Assembly (NCBI GenBank): GCA_017394835.1
Contig: JAFPXD010000059.1
Coordinates: 61,825 to 125,824 of the forward strand
Length of the DNA stretch: 64,000 nucleotides
Direction: 5' to 3'
Source of the DNA: Clostridia bacterium
GTDB taxonomy: Bacteria; Bacillota; Clostridia; Christensenellales; CAG-138
The first letter of the stretch is position 1, and each line of letters starts with the position of its first letter. The notes under the pieces were generated by a model. It saw only the letters and a program-made list of their open reading frames with translations, was not told where the DNA came from and did not search any database. This document shows, one piece after another, positions 52,335 through 60,261 of this stretch. The translations under genes and the position numbers were made by a program.

Positions 52335-52763
52335 TTATTTTACCCTGGCTTCGATCTCGGGCTTTTCCTTCTTCTTATCGACCCTCTCGGGCTCTTCGAA
52401 GGTGACGCTCTGAACGACGATGTTGACTTCTACGACGCGAAGCGCGGTCATGGTTTCGATAGCGTTCTTGACTTCCTTCTGAACGGCGGCGCAGACGTCC
52501 TGGATGCGATAGCCGTATTTGACGTTGATGCTGAGATCGACTGCGGCTTCCTCCTGGCCGACTTCAACGTGAACGCCCTTGGTGAGATTCTTCTTGCTGA
52601 AGATGCCGGAAATACCCTCTATAACGGTGCCCGCAAGGCCCGAAACGCCATCCACTTCGGAAGCGGCAAGGCCTGCAATGGTTGCAACTACATCGGGTGC
52701 GAAAACGACCTTCCCGTTTTCGGTGACGCTTATATCGGTTACGACTGAAGTATCAAGTTCCAT
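52335..52763 (-). CDS. Asp23/Gls24 family envelope stress protein
   Basis: A 142-residue Asp23 domain (DUF322) protein: VFAPDVVATIAGLAASEVDG, EEAAVDLSINVKYGYRIQDV and VVEVNIVVQSVTF. In this place (before nusB) the YqhY orthologue is usual. AGGAGG precedes the ATG. First gene of the asp23-to-spo0A run, with its own promoter. Confidence 0.92.
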   Translation of the reverse strand: MELDTSVVTDISVTENGKVVFAPDVVATIAGLAASEVDGVSGLAGTVIEGISGIFSKKNLTKGVHVEVGQEEAAVDLSINVKYGYRIQDVCAAVQKEVKNAIETMTALRVVEVNIVVQSVTFEEPERVDKKKEKPEIEARVK

Positions 52764-52792
52764 TTGGATAACCTCCTAAACATTGATAATCA

Positions 52793-52821
52793 ATTATAAC
52801 AAATCCTCAAGCGTTTGTAAA
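52793..52821 (-). promoter_or_regulatory. Promoter of the asp23-nusB-...-spo0A run
   Basis: Minus strand: TTTACA, 17 bases, TATAAT, about 30 bases before the asp23 start. No terminator is seen between spoIIIAH and this promoter. Confidence 0.8.
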
Positions 52822-52845
52822 GCATAAATAAGCCTCCGCATCCAA

Positions 52846-53364
52846 TTATCCTGCCGCCGGAGAAATCTTAACGGCGGACGCGGGCAGCCCCGTTTCTCCC
52901 ATCACTATATCGAGTATGCGGGCGACTTCCTCATCGGTAAGCGTCTTGCTGTCTATGACGACGTTCACCGCATCGCCCTGATAGGTCGCCGCCGCGTCAA
53001 GAAAGCCCTTGCCCCTTATCCTGCTTTCGATGGTGAATTCCTTTTCCATTCGCGAGACGAGATCGAGAAGGCGCTGCTGAGCATCCTCAAGGGCGTCCTC
53101 ATCGGTGCTTTCGGAATTGATTATAGATCTTAGATACTCGATCTCCTGTGCGCGGACGCGGCTCCTTTCGGTGCGGAAGGAGTTGAAATAATCGCCATAG
53201 ACGTTTACCATGGTCTCCCTTGCGTTCTCGGTCGGGCCCGGGCTTTCGGCATTAAGCTCCGCATCGTCCGTCAGCTTCAGATCGAGCCAAACCGCGCCGC
53301 ACAGGAGCAGAAGCGCCGCCGCCAAAAGTAAAATGAGCTTCCTGTTTCGTTTTGTTTTTTCCAT
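52846..53364 (-). CDS. spoIIIAH: Stage III sporulation protein AH
   Basis: A 172-residue single-pass protein of the mother-cell side of the SpoIIIA-SpoIIQ channel. One membrane helix (KLILLLAAALLLLCGAVWL), a linker, then the ring-building motif domain (about 95-172) ending in SAVKISPAAG. ATG 53364 follows GGAGG; residues upstream to 53403 are not family-like. Confidence 0.9.
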   Translation of the reverse strand: MEKTKRNRKLILLLAAALLLLCGAVWLDLKLTDDAELNAESPGPTENARETMVNVYGDYFNSFRTERSRVRAQEIEYLRSIINSESTDEDALEDAQQRLLDLVSRMEKEFTIESRIRGKGFLDAAATYQGDAVNVVIDSKTLTDEEVARILDIVMGETGLPASAVKISPAAG

Positions 53365-53381
53365 TTTGAACCTCCATGTTT

Positions 53382-53858
53382 TTATTGCATTGGAAAAACG
53401 CATATCTCCGCGGGATTGAGCCCCAGAAGAGTCATTACGGCGTTTCGCACGCGCTCGTTGATCTCCGGCTTCCCCGCGCCTTCGCAGACTATTATCGCGC
53501 CTCTGACAGGATCGTTTCGGCTCTCGCCTTCTTCATCTGCGAACGCGCCCAAAAGCGGGTTTTGGGTAGTGCCGGCCTGCTCCGTAAGGGGCTTGAAGGT
53601 CAGCATAACGCGGACTTTTCCGACTCCCGATATGTGTGAAAGGATCGCCTCGAGCCTCGTTTCCAAAGTCGTTTCGGGCTCGGAGACGGCGGTTTCGTCT
53701 TTCTCATCCGACCTGTCGCTTTTACCGCTCAAGAAGCCGCCGCTCATTATGAATATTACCAGCGCGGTCAATATGAGCCCCGCATAGACGGCAAACGCAA
53801 GTTTTTTGTTTCCGGCGAGCTTTTCGGTAAAGGCTCCCAATACGGATTCATTCTTCAT
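53382..53858 (-). CDS. spoIIIAG: Stage III sporulation protein AG
   Basis: A 158-residue ring protein of the SpoIIIA complex: one membrane helix (LAFAVYAGLILTALVIFIM), then a ring-building domain with HISGVGKVRVMLTFKPL and GAIIVCEGAGKPEINERV. Overlaps spoIIIAF by four bases. Confidence 0.92.
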   Translation of the reverse strand: MKNESVLGAFTEKLAGNKKLAFAVYAGLILTALVIFIMSGGFLSGKSDRSDEKDETAVSEPETTLETRLEAILSHISGVGKVRVMLTFKPLTEQAGTTQNPLLGAFADEEGESRNDPVRGAIIVCEGAGKPEINERVRNAVMTLLGLNPAEICVFPMQ

Positions 53859-54028
53859 AGGCTTTTAATAAACTCCAAGAGCGGTTCGAGCGCCGCGGCC
53901 GCTATTGCGGCGTTCATGAGCGCGCGGGCTGTTTTGGAGGCGCCGCCTTCCGGCAGCAAAGCGGAAACGACGCCGACCAAAGCGGAACACAAAGCTATCC
54001 TTATAACGTAAGCGCCGAATGCTACCAT
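53855..54028 (-). CDS. spoIIIAF: Stage III sporulation protein AF, shortened to membrane part
   Basis: Only 57 residues, against about 200 in Bacillus. The part present matches the SpoIIIAF N-terminus: two membrane helices around a SALLPEGGASKTARALMNA loop and the ALEPLLEFIKSL end. The soluble C-terminal domain is absent, and no room is left since spoIIIAG begins at once. ATG 54028 overlaps the spoIIIAE stop region by seven bases. It may be a natural reduction or a lineage-specific loss. Confidence 0.78.
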   Translation of the reverse strand: MVAFGAYVIRIALCSALVGVVSALLPEGGASKTARALMNAAIAAAALEPLLEFIKSL

Positions 54029-55191
54029 AATCCCGCAGTCATACCTCCCGCCGCAATGAATACCGCGACCACCGCCGCGAACATGCTTGCCGCGGCAGCC
54101 GCGCATGCAAGCAGGTTTTTGATCGCTTCCGCCATATCCGAATAAAGGCGGACTATCCGCATATCGGCAAAAGCCCCCGAAAAAGCGGCCGCCGCTCTGA
54201 ATATTACAAGGGCGGAAACGAGAGCGAATATCGGCGCGGCCATTACGGAAACTATCAAAAGCGCCGCAGCGGCGCCTATACCGTTTTTGACGAGCAGCGC
54301 GCACCCCATTATGCTTTCGGCCGTGCCGCTCACCATACTGCCGACGATCGGCACCATCCTGCCCAACGCATATCGCGCGGTGCGGATGGCGACTCCGTCC
54401 TTCAAGCCCATCGTCATTCCCCGGACAGCCGTAACGCCGGCGAACACCGCGGACATTATCCCGAGCAAGCTTCTTACCGCGGTACCCGCAAGCTTAACAA
54501 ACCCGGAGAGGCGGCCTTCGCCCGAGATGCAGTTCGCCGCGGCAAGCACTCCGCAGACTGCGGAGACTGGCAGCGCGAAGCTTTCTATGGATCCGAGCAC
54601 CGTACCCGAAAGGAATACCATAAGCGGCTTCATGACTCCGGCCGACGCCGGCGACCCCATTGCCGCGAGCATCCCGCTTATTACGGGAACGGAGTATTCC
54701 GTGAGCTTTTCCGCTCGTTTCACCGCTGCATAAGTCCTTCCGCAAAGCGCGGAAAACGCCCCCACGGAAAGCGCCGCTGCCGTCAAGCATAGCGCAAGCC
54801 CGAGCACGGGCTTTATGCCGTCGTCCGGTATCAGCGCGGGCAGAGCAGTCACCGCGGCCGCCGCGGCAAGCGCCGCGAACACCCCGAGCGAAGCCTTCAA
54901 TTCCTTTCGCGCTATTGCCCTCAGCGCATCGAAAAGTCCTGCGGGCTCTTCCGTTTTTCCTTCCGCCAGAGCCAACAGGAGCTCATCCGCCCCCGCAAAA
55001 CCGGAAGCCGATAAGAACCCTTCCTCACGAAAGAAACTATCCCATCCTTCAAGATCCAGAAGACCTATCTGCCTTATGAGCTCGGGAGTGAGCTCGTCTT
55101 CTTCCGCCTCCTCCGCATTGCAGAACGCGGGAAATAACGCAAGCATAAGAGCTGACAGAGCGGCAGCCGCATATCCTATGAGCCTAAACAT
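54022..55191 (-). CDS. spoIIIAE: Stage III sporulation protein AE
   Basis: A 389-residue polytopic membrane protein with an N-terminal signal (about 1-26), an acidic amphipathic region (LTPELIRQIGLLDLEGWDSF) and six to eight helices (KAEKLTEYSVPVISGMLAAM and MVPIVGSMVSGTAESIMGC are conserved spots). Channel component of the SpoIIIA complex. Overlaps spoIIIAD by 16 bases. Confidence 0.93.
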   Translation of the reverse strand: MFRLIGYAAAALSALMLALFPAFCNAEEAEEDELTPELIRQIGLLDLEGWDSFFREEGFLSASGFAGADELLLALAEGKTEEPAGLFDALRAIARKELKASLGVFAALAAAAAVTALPALIPDDGIKPVLGLALCLTAAALSVGAFSALCGRTYAAVKRAEKLTEYSVPVISGMLAAMGSPASAGVMKPLMVFLSGTVLGSIESFALPVSAVCGVLAAANCISGEGRLSGFVKLAGTAVRSLLGIMSAVFAGVTAVRGMTMGLKDGVAIRTARYALGRMVPIVGSMVSGTAESIMGCALLVKNGIGAAAALLIVSVMAAPIFALVSALVIFRAAAAFSGAFADMRIVRLYSDMAEAIKNLLACAAAAASMFAAVVAVFIAAGGMTAGLW

Positions 55192-55577
55192 TCTGTTACG
55201 ATCTCTTTCAGCATGTTCATAAGCGAAGTTATCTGCGGGACAGCGGCGGCTATTACCGCAATACGCCCGCAGAGCGTTACCTTTCGCGCCAAGCCCTGCT
55301 CGCCCGAATCGGAGCAGATCTCGGAGGCCATCTGTGCGGTGAACGCTATGCCCGTCACCTTGAATATGAATGCGGAAATCCCATTCGAGATCCCGTACGA
55401 GCGAACCGCTTCGTCAAGCGCCGCCATAATGCCGGTCAAGCTCGCGGCGGCGTAGCCCAACAGGATCACGCCTTCCGCCGCCGCGGCCTGAAGCCCCAGC
55501 TTCGGATCGGCGGCCCTCACAGCGGATACCGCCGCCGCCATAATGACAGCGGCTCCCGAAAGCTTGATAATATCCAT
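55176..55577 (-). CDS. spoIIIAD: Stage III sporulation protein AD
   Basis: A 133-residue protein with four membrane helices; IIKLSGAAVIMAAAVSAVRA and SNGISAFIFKVTGIAFTAQM agree with the family. Shares one base with the spoIIIAC stop. Confidence 0.9.
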   Translation of the reverse strand: MDIIKLSGAAVIMAAAVSAVRAADPKLGLQAAAAEGVILLGYAAASLTGIMAALDEAVRSYGISNGISAFIFKVTGIAFTAQMASEICSDSGEQGLARKVTLCGRIAVIAAAVPQITSLMNMLKEIVTECLGS

Positions 55578-55771
55578 CAGAGCCCGAATACGCTTCTGAT
55601 GCTTTGGAAAAGCGAAGCAATAAGGCCTGCGACCATCGAAATGACAATAACGAGACCCGCAAGCGCGGTGAGCATGGCTATATCATCCCGCCCCGCCTGT
55701 TTCAACAACTGGCAGGCGATCGCGACCACTATGCCAATCCCGGCAATTTTGAATACGGTTTCGATCCCCAT
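55577..55771 (-). CDS. spoIIIAC: Stage III sporulation protein AC
   Basis: A 64-residue protein with two membrane helices. MGIETVFKIAGIGIVVAIAC is a close match to the family start; ATG 55771 follows GAGGTG, whereas 55789 gives six odd residues. Bacillus SpoIIIAC has 68. Confidence 0.92.
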   Translation of the reverse strand: MGIETVFKIAGIGIVVAIACQLLKQAGRDDIAMLTALAGLVIVISMVAGLIASLFQSIRSVFGL

Positions 55772-55785
55772 AAGCACCTCTTGCG

Positions 55786-56238
55786 TCATAGAATGAGTAT
55801 TGCCGCCGCAGCGCCCGCCATTACCGAAAGCCTTGCTTCAAGCCGGGCCCTCGGTGCAAGCACGTTTTTTTCGCGGTCAAGCAGTTCATTAAGGCGTTCT
55901 TCCGCCGATCCTATCAGCTTGCTCTGTTCATCCCAGGAGGCTCCGCGCATTGAAACCAAAGCTTCGTCAAGCATTTCCCCCGCTTTGCCGCATATCTCGG
56001 AAAACCTCTTCTTTTCAACGGTTTTCGCGTCTTCCGCATGGAAAGCTCCCGTTATCTCATCCACTATATCCGGCAGGGGCTTCCTTTCGTTCAGGACGCC
56101 CTTGCGCACAGCGGAAAGATATTTTATCGCAGTTTCGCAGTCGTTTATTCGCTTTTCGGATGCCCTTCTTCGCACCCTGCCGTACAGCGCTCCCGCCGCG
56201 AGCAGAAGCATGGAGGCCGCCGCCCTTGCCGCCGTCAT
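55786..56238 (-). CDS. spoIIIAB: Stage III sporulation protein AB
   Basis: A 150-residue SpoIIIAB protein: N-terminal helix (AASMLLLAAGALYG), RINDCETAIKYLSAVRKGVL core and a C-terminal helix. Fold is like type II secretion GspF. ATG 56238 overlaps spoIIIAA by four bases; the frame open further upstream lies within spoIIIAA. Confidence 0.9.
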   Translation of the reverse strand: MTAARAAASMLLLAAGALYGRVRRRASEKRINDCETAIKYLSAVRKGVLNERKPLPDIVDEITGAFHAEDAKTVEKKRFSEICGKAGEMLDEALVSMRGASWDEQSKLIGSAEERLNELLDREKNVLAPRARLEARLSVMAGAAAAILIL

Positions 56239-57134
56239 AGCTTTACCGGGTTGATGCGGAGCAGGTTCCCGCGTCTTGAAAGCAGCAGTATGCGCTTGAA
56301 TACTCCGGAGCCGAGCACGGGCTTCAAAGCCTCGCGGGAAACAAGATCTTCCGCATCGGCCGCATGAGCCGTCGCTATTACGGCGGCCCCGCATCGGGAA
56401 GCCTCCGCCAGGGCTTCAGCATCGGCCTTGCCGCCTATCTCATCCGTTATTATGAGCTCGGGGCTCATTGTGCGGATGAATATCCTTATCGCTTCCGCCT
56501 TTGGGGCGAGCTCCATTACGTCAGTACGCGGCCCGAGAAGGAAGGCAGGCGCGCCGTCTATGCAGCCGGCAAGCTCGCCGCGTTCGTCCGCAACGGCGAC
56601 CTTTACGGGGGCGGCGCCTATCCCGCAGGAAAAGCATCTTGCCGCGTCACGAAGAAGAGTGGTCTTGCCTCCGCCGGGCGGGGCAGCAATAAGCGCCGAA
56701 ACCGGACGGCCGTTTTCGGTGAGGAACCGCATCAGTTCCTCCGCGCAGCCGACTGCCTCACGCGATACGCGCAGACAGAAGCAGGAAGGCTCCGTCATGC
56801 CCATAATGCGCCCATCAGCGATCACAGGCCTTCCCACGACGCCAACGCGGACTCCTCCCGTATATGCGATAAAGCCCTGCTTAAGCTCTTCCTCATGGGC
56901 ATAGACCGAATGGCGGCACAGCCTGTCGGTAAGCTCCTTGGCCTCCTTAGAAGTGAACGGAGCGGCCTCAACTATAGCATCGCGGTCCGAAAAGACCACC
57001 TGCGGCGCGCGCCCCACGCGAAGCCTTATTTCCTCCGCTCCCGCAATATCGGCAACGGCCTCCATCGCATCGGATATGCGTTTCGGCAAAAGCCCCATCA
57101 GGACTTCAAGCGAGGATCTTATCGGGGTTCCCAT
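56235..57134 (-). CDS. spoIIIAA: Stage III sporulation protein AA (ATPase)
   Basis: A 299-residue secretion-type ATPase. Walker A AAPPGGGKTTLLRDAAR, Walker B ELIITDEIGGKADAEAL, and RRYTGGVRVGV-like text AYTGGVRVGVVGRPV. ATG 57134 lies 10 bases after AAAGGTG; TTG 57155 is less likely. The mother-cell motor of the SpoIIIA feeding-tube complex. Confidence 0.95.
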   Translation of the reverse strand: MGTPIRSSLEVLMGLLPKRISDAMEAVADIAGAEEIRLRVGRAPQVVFSDRDAIVEAAPFTSKEAKELTDRLCRHSVYAHEEELKQGFIAYTGGVRVGVVGRPVIADGRIMGMTEPSCFCLRVSREAVGCAEELMRFLTENGRPVSALIAAPPGGGKTTLLRDAARCFSCGIGAAPVKVAVADERGELAGCIDGAPAFLLGPRTDVMELAPKAEAIRIFIRTMSPELIITDEIGGKADAEALAEASRCGAAVIATAHAADAEDLVSREALKPVLGSGVFKRILLLSRRGNLLRINPVKL

Positions 57135-57182
57135 TCGGCCGCAGCACCTTTCCAATGAATTTGCTAAATGTTATGAGCCTTT

Positions 57183-57782
57183 TTATTTTGTTATGACGGA
57201 CTCGGGACGGGCTTTGCCAACAGCCCTTTTTTCGGCAAAGAACGACGCCGACGAAGAGGTGAGCATTATTAATATAAGGCTTGAAACGGTGAATACCGTC
57301 TCATTTTCGGAAAGAACGAATTCAGCCTCGCTGCTTCCGGCAAGGGACACGAAAAGCCCCGTGAGCGAAGCGAACACGGGTGCGAAGGAGCATATGCATA
57401 CTCCCTCCTCGATCCCCCAAATAACCGATACGGCCGCCGGGATCAGCGCGGCGGCGTAAATGAGCGCTTCGCTTCCTGTCTTCAATACGAATAAAAGCGG
57501 AGCGCTGAGCGCGGCCGATACAGCGAATATGCCTATCAGTTTTCGCATATCCGTTCTTTTGTTTATAAGCAGGGCGATCGCGGCAGCCAACGGGACCACG
57601 CAGGCTGCCGAAACTTCCGACTCCCAGCCGAAGCAAAGCGTCCTCGGTGAAAGGAACAGCGCCGAAAGCGGGATGAAAACAGCCGTGCGGCGGCTTACGC
57701 CGAGCCTTTTCAGCGCTACATCCCCGAACCCCGCAAGCGTAAAAACGGTCAATACAAATGAAATCAGCGTGCTTATGAGCAT
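57183..57782 (-). CDS. Multi-pass membrane protein upstream of spoIIIA, function unknown
   Basis: A 199-residue protein with about six membrane helices and no family I know; a charged tail (EKRAVGKARPES) ends it. It precedes spoIIIAA by 48 bases, so sporulation role is possible. The ATG is two bases after the T-run of the pgeF terminator and lacks a true ribosome site except the GGGGG of the hairpin arm, so start and expression are uncertain. Confidence 0.65.
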   Translation of the reverse strand: MLISTLISFVLTVFTLAGFGDVALKRLGVSRRTAVFIPLSALFLSPRTLCFGWESEVSAACVVPLAAAIALLINKRTDMRKLIGIFAVSAALSAPLLFVLKTGSEALIYAAALIPAAVSVIWGIEEGVCICSFAPVFASLTGLFVSLAGSSEAEFVLSENETVFTVSSLILIMLTSSSASFFAEKRAVGKARPESVITK

Positions 57783-57822
57783 ACAAAAAACCCCCGAAAC
57801 CTTTTTGGGTATTATTCGGGGG
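57783..57822 (-). terminator. Terminator after pgeF
   Basis: Minus strand: eight-bp stem CCCCCGAA/TTCGGGGG, 16-base loop, then six T. Confidence 0.88.
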
Positions 57823-57847
57823 TCTGCCTTCGGTTATTCGGTTTTGA

Positions 57848-58708
57848 TCATTTCAAGGTAAGGAACGCCGCCATGGAGCCCGTGCCCTTGCCGTCCCTCC
57901 TGTAAGAGAAGAAAAGCTCCTTTTCCTCAAACGTGCACAGATCCATTACGGATATGTTTTCAAGCGGAACGCCTCCGTCCAGAAGCTGTATCATGGCCGC
58001 GGCGCGGAGCGAAACGTAACCCTTATCGGGCTTTTCATCGCGGAGCGTGTAAATATCCGGGCAGTTGAATTCTGCGGCAAAGCTCACGGCGAGTTCCTTT
58101 TCGACCTCAAAGCAGTTTTCGCAGATGCATGGTCCTATGGCGCATAATACTTCCTTCGGATCGGAGCCGAATTCAGACTCCATCTTTTCAAGAAGCCTCT
58201 GCCCCACCCTTTTGAACATGCCCTTCCAGCCCGCGTGAGCAAGGCCGATGCAGTTTCTCCGTTTATCGTAAATGAAGAAGGCGCTGCAGTCTGCATGGCA
58301 GGTCATAAGGGTCACTTCGGGATCGTCCGTCACGAGCCCATCCGAAAAATCGAGCAGCTCGCGGGTCAAACCCCGACCTGCATGGCTCCCGTCGAGCCGG
58401 AGTATCCTATCCCCGTGCTCATGGCGGACGAGAGCGAGCTTCCCGTAATCGAGGCCGAACGCTTCAGCAAGGCGCCTGTAATTGGCGAGAATGTTTTCCA
58501 TAGGCTCATCGCGCGTGGTGCCGAGATTGAGCGTATCGAAGGGAGGGCGGCTCACTCCGCCGATCCTTGTTGAAAACCCGTGGCTTATGCCGGCCTCTTT
58601 CATGAGCAGATCGGAAACGACTATCCGCACCCCGTTTCTTTCTTCAAAGTGCAAGCGCTTATCGACCGCCGCAAGAAGCTCCGCCTTACTGTTTGGATTC
58701 CTGTTCAT
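57848..58708 (-). CDS. pgeF: Peptidoglycan editing factor PgeF (YlmD/YfiH, DUF152)
   Basis: A 286-residue multicopper-like (laccase-domain) protein. Zinc/His motifs: LTCHADCSAFFIYD, GLAHAGWKGMFKRV, GPCICENCFEVEKE. PgeF removes wrongly placed L-Ser from cell wall precursors in E. coli; older annotation is polyphenol oxidase. Overlaps nrdR by 23 bases. Confidence 0.9.
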   Translation of the reverse strand: MNRNPNSKAELLAAVDKRLHFEERNGVRIVVSDLLMKEAGISHGFSTRIGGVSRPPFDTLNLGTTRDEPMENILANYRRLAEAFGLDYGKLALVRHEHGDRILRLDGSHAGRGLTRELLDFSDGLVTDDPEVTLMTCHADCSAFFIYDKRRNCIGLAHAGWKGMFKRVGQRLLEKMESEFGSDPKEVLCAIGPCICENCFEVEKELAVSFAAEFNCPDIYTLRDEKPDKGYVSLRAAAMIQLLDGGVPLENISVMDLCTFEEKELFFSYRRDGKGTGSMAAFLTLK

Positions 58709-59153
58709 CGAGCAGCGATTTAAGCTCCTCCATGAAGGAGCTCACGTCCTTAAAGGAGCGATAAACGGAGGCGAACCTGACGTATGCGACCTCGTCGAGC
58801 TCCTTGAGCTTTTCCATAACGAGCTCGCCTATTTTGATGGTGGTCACCTCCTGCTCGAGGGAATTGTTGATGTCGCGCACAACGTCATCCACAAGCTCGT
58901 CCATGGCGGCGGCGGAAACGGGGCGCTTTTCACAGGATTTACGCACTCCGCGAAGTATTTTGGTGGAATCGAAGGGTTCCCTCGTCCCGTCGCGCTTTAC
59001 GACGATTATGGGCATTTCCTCCACCTTTTCATAGGTCGTGAACCTGCGGCCGCAGTTCATACATTCGCGGCGGCGCCTTATGGCCGTCCCATCCTCCGTC
59101 GGCCTCGAATCGACAACGCGGCTTTCGGTACACTGACAATATCTGCACCTCAT
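58686..59153 (-). CDS. nrdR: Transcriptional repressor NrdR
   Basis: A 155-residue repressor of ribonucleotide reductase. Zinc ribbon MRCRYCQCTESRVVDSRPTE with C-x2-C and CMNCGRRFTTYE, then an ATP-cone (about 50-140: VVKRDGTREPFDSTKILRGV). GGAGG is seven bases before the ATG, and partly overlaps a hairpin at 59164-59178. Confidence 0.96.
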   Translation of the reverse strand: MRCRYCQCTESRVVDSRPTEDGTAIRRRRECMNCGRRFTTYEKVEEMPIIVVKRDGTREPFDSTKILRGVRKSCEKRPVSAAAMDELVDDVVRDINNSLEQEVTTIKIGELVMEKLKELDEVAYVRFASVYRSFKDVSSFMEELKSLLDEQESKQ

Positions 59154-59163
59154 AAGCTGACCT

Positions 59164-59178
59164 CCGGGCTGTGCCCGG
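59164..59178 (-). promoter_or_regulatory. Hairpin touching the nrdR ribosome site
   Basis: Six-bp stem CCGGGC/GCCCGG with a 3-base loop; the last two G of the stem are the first two of the GGAGG site region. Confidence 0.4.
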
Positions 59179-59236
59179 TTATCCTTTCATAGTATCCGTT
59201 TTTTATTATATCACTTTCCTTTTGATTTTTCCACAA

Positions 59237-59485
59237 CTAATTCAAAGTCTCTGCGCGGACGAGTATAACGTCGTCGCCTATCTTCTCGATCCGGCAGTAC
59301 GGGATCACGATCTCATCGCTCCCGCGGAAAAGACCCCAGAATCTTGCGGGGCCGGGAACGACTATCGCGCATACCGCGCCCGTGCAGTCGTCAAATTCCA
59401 GATCGCAAGCAAAGCCCAGCCTTGCGCCGTCGCAGATGTTTATTATCTCCTTGCGTTTAAGATCTGTAAAGGTCGTATTCGCCAT
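59237..59485 (-). CDS. YmxH/YlmC-family sporulation protein (PRC-barrel)
   Basis: An 82-residue PRC-barrel protein. TDLKRKEIINICDGARLG and IPYCRIEKIGDDVILV are family hallmarks. YlmC/YmxH members belong to sporulation gene neighbourhoods; function unclear. AGGAGG precedes the ATG. Divergent from the 59602 gene. Confidence 0.88.
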   Translation of the reverse strand: MANTTFTDLKRKEIINICDGARLGFACDLEFDDCTGAVCAIVVPGPARFWGLFRGSDEIVIPYCRIEKIGDDVILVRAETLN

Positions 59486-59601
59486 AAAAACCCTCCTTTT
59501 TCGGAAGATATGCAGACGCCGCGGAGTTTATGCCCGTATGGATAGACGGGCGTTTCGCGGCGGAGAATAAACGGAGAACAAAAACGAACGGAGAAAGACG
59601 A

Positions 59602-60261
59602 ATGAATGAACGAATAAGGCGCGAAAAGCTTTTTGACGGAGGTATGATGCTTGGACTTTTGTTTTTGATAATGTTCGCGATCTATTTGATCGCGGGCGGA
59701 AGGGACGGGATCGGGCGGAAGAACGAGTATTCAGGTGAAAGCGTTATCTCACCCGGCGAGGGGGACGCGGCTGAAGGGCCCGTGATCGACGCGATAACGG
59801 GAAACCGGGAGCTTGCTTCTATGTGCGGACCGATCGAAGCGGCGGAGGAGGTCATCATGAACGGGAGCGGCGAAGCGCTTTTGCGTGTGCTCCCCGCCGA
59901 ATACGTATTGAATACGCTTCCGAACGGGCTTGGCGGAGTACTGGGACCCAAGCTTTCCGCTTCGCTCATTGCCGGAATTATCGCCGATAGGTTCGGTAAA
60001 ACAGAAAACATCCGCTGCGAGCTCGTTTCGTTCACTCCGATCGAGGGCGAAGCGCTGCTCGTCGCTTTAAGGGAGCTTGACGCTCTCAAAATGAAAGACC
60101 TTCCGCAAACGGTGCGAAAGGTCTGCATTGAGATCCATTATGAAAAAAACGGGGAGGCGCATGAAACGGCGCTTTACGCAAGGCTCATTGAAATAGGCGG
60201 CGAATGGTTCTTTCACCCGAGCGACGCACGGGCGCTTAGCGAAGCCTCATACGAGCAGTGA
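59602..60261 (+). CDS. Single-pass membrane protein, function unknown
   Basis: A 219-residue protein: one membrane helix (MMLGLLFLIMFAIYLIA, about 15-32), an acidic linker, and an extracytoplasmic domain (about 50-219) with NTF2-like overall pattern (EEVIMNGSGEALLRVLPAEY, GGEWFFHPSDARAL), a guess. ATG 59602 follows GGAG; the frame from 59530 has no site. The last 15 bases overlap the radA end (tail to tail). Confidence 0.7.
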   Translation: MNERIRREKLFDGGMMLGLLFLIMFAIYLIAGGRDGIGRKNEYSGESVISPGEGDAAEGPVIDAITGNRELASMCGPIEAAEEVIMNGSGEALLRVLPAEYVLNTLPNGLGGVLGPKLSASLIAGIIADRFGKTENIRCELVSFTPIEGEALLVALRELDALKMKDLPQTVRKVCIEIHYEKNGEAHETALYARLIEIGGEWFFHPSDARALSEASYEQ

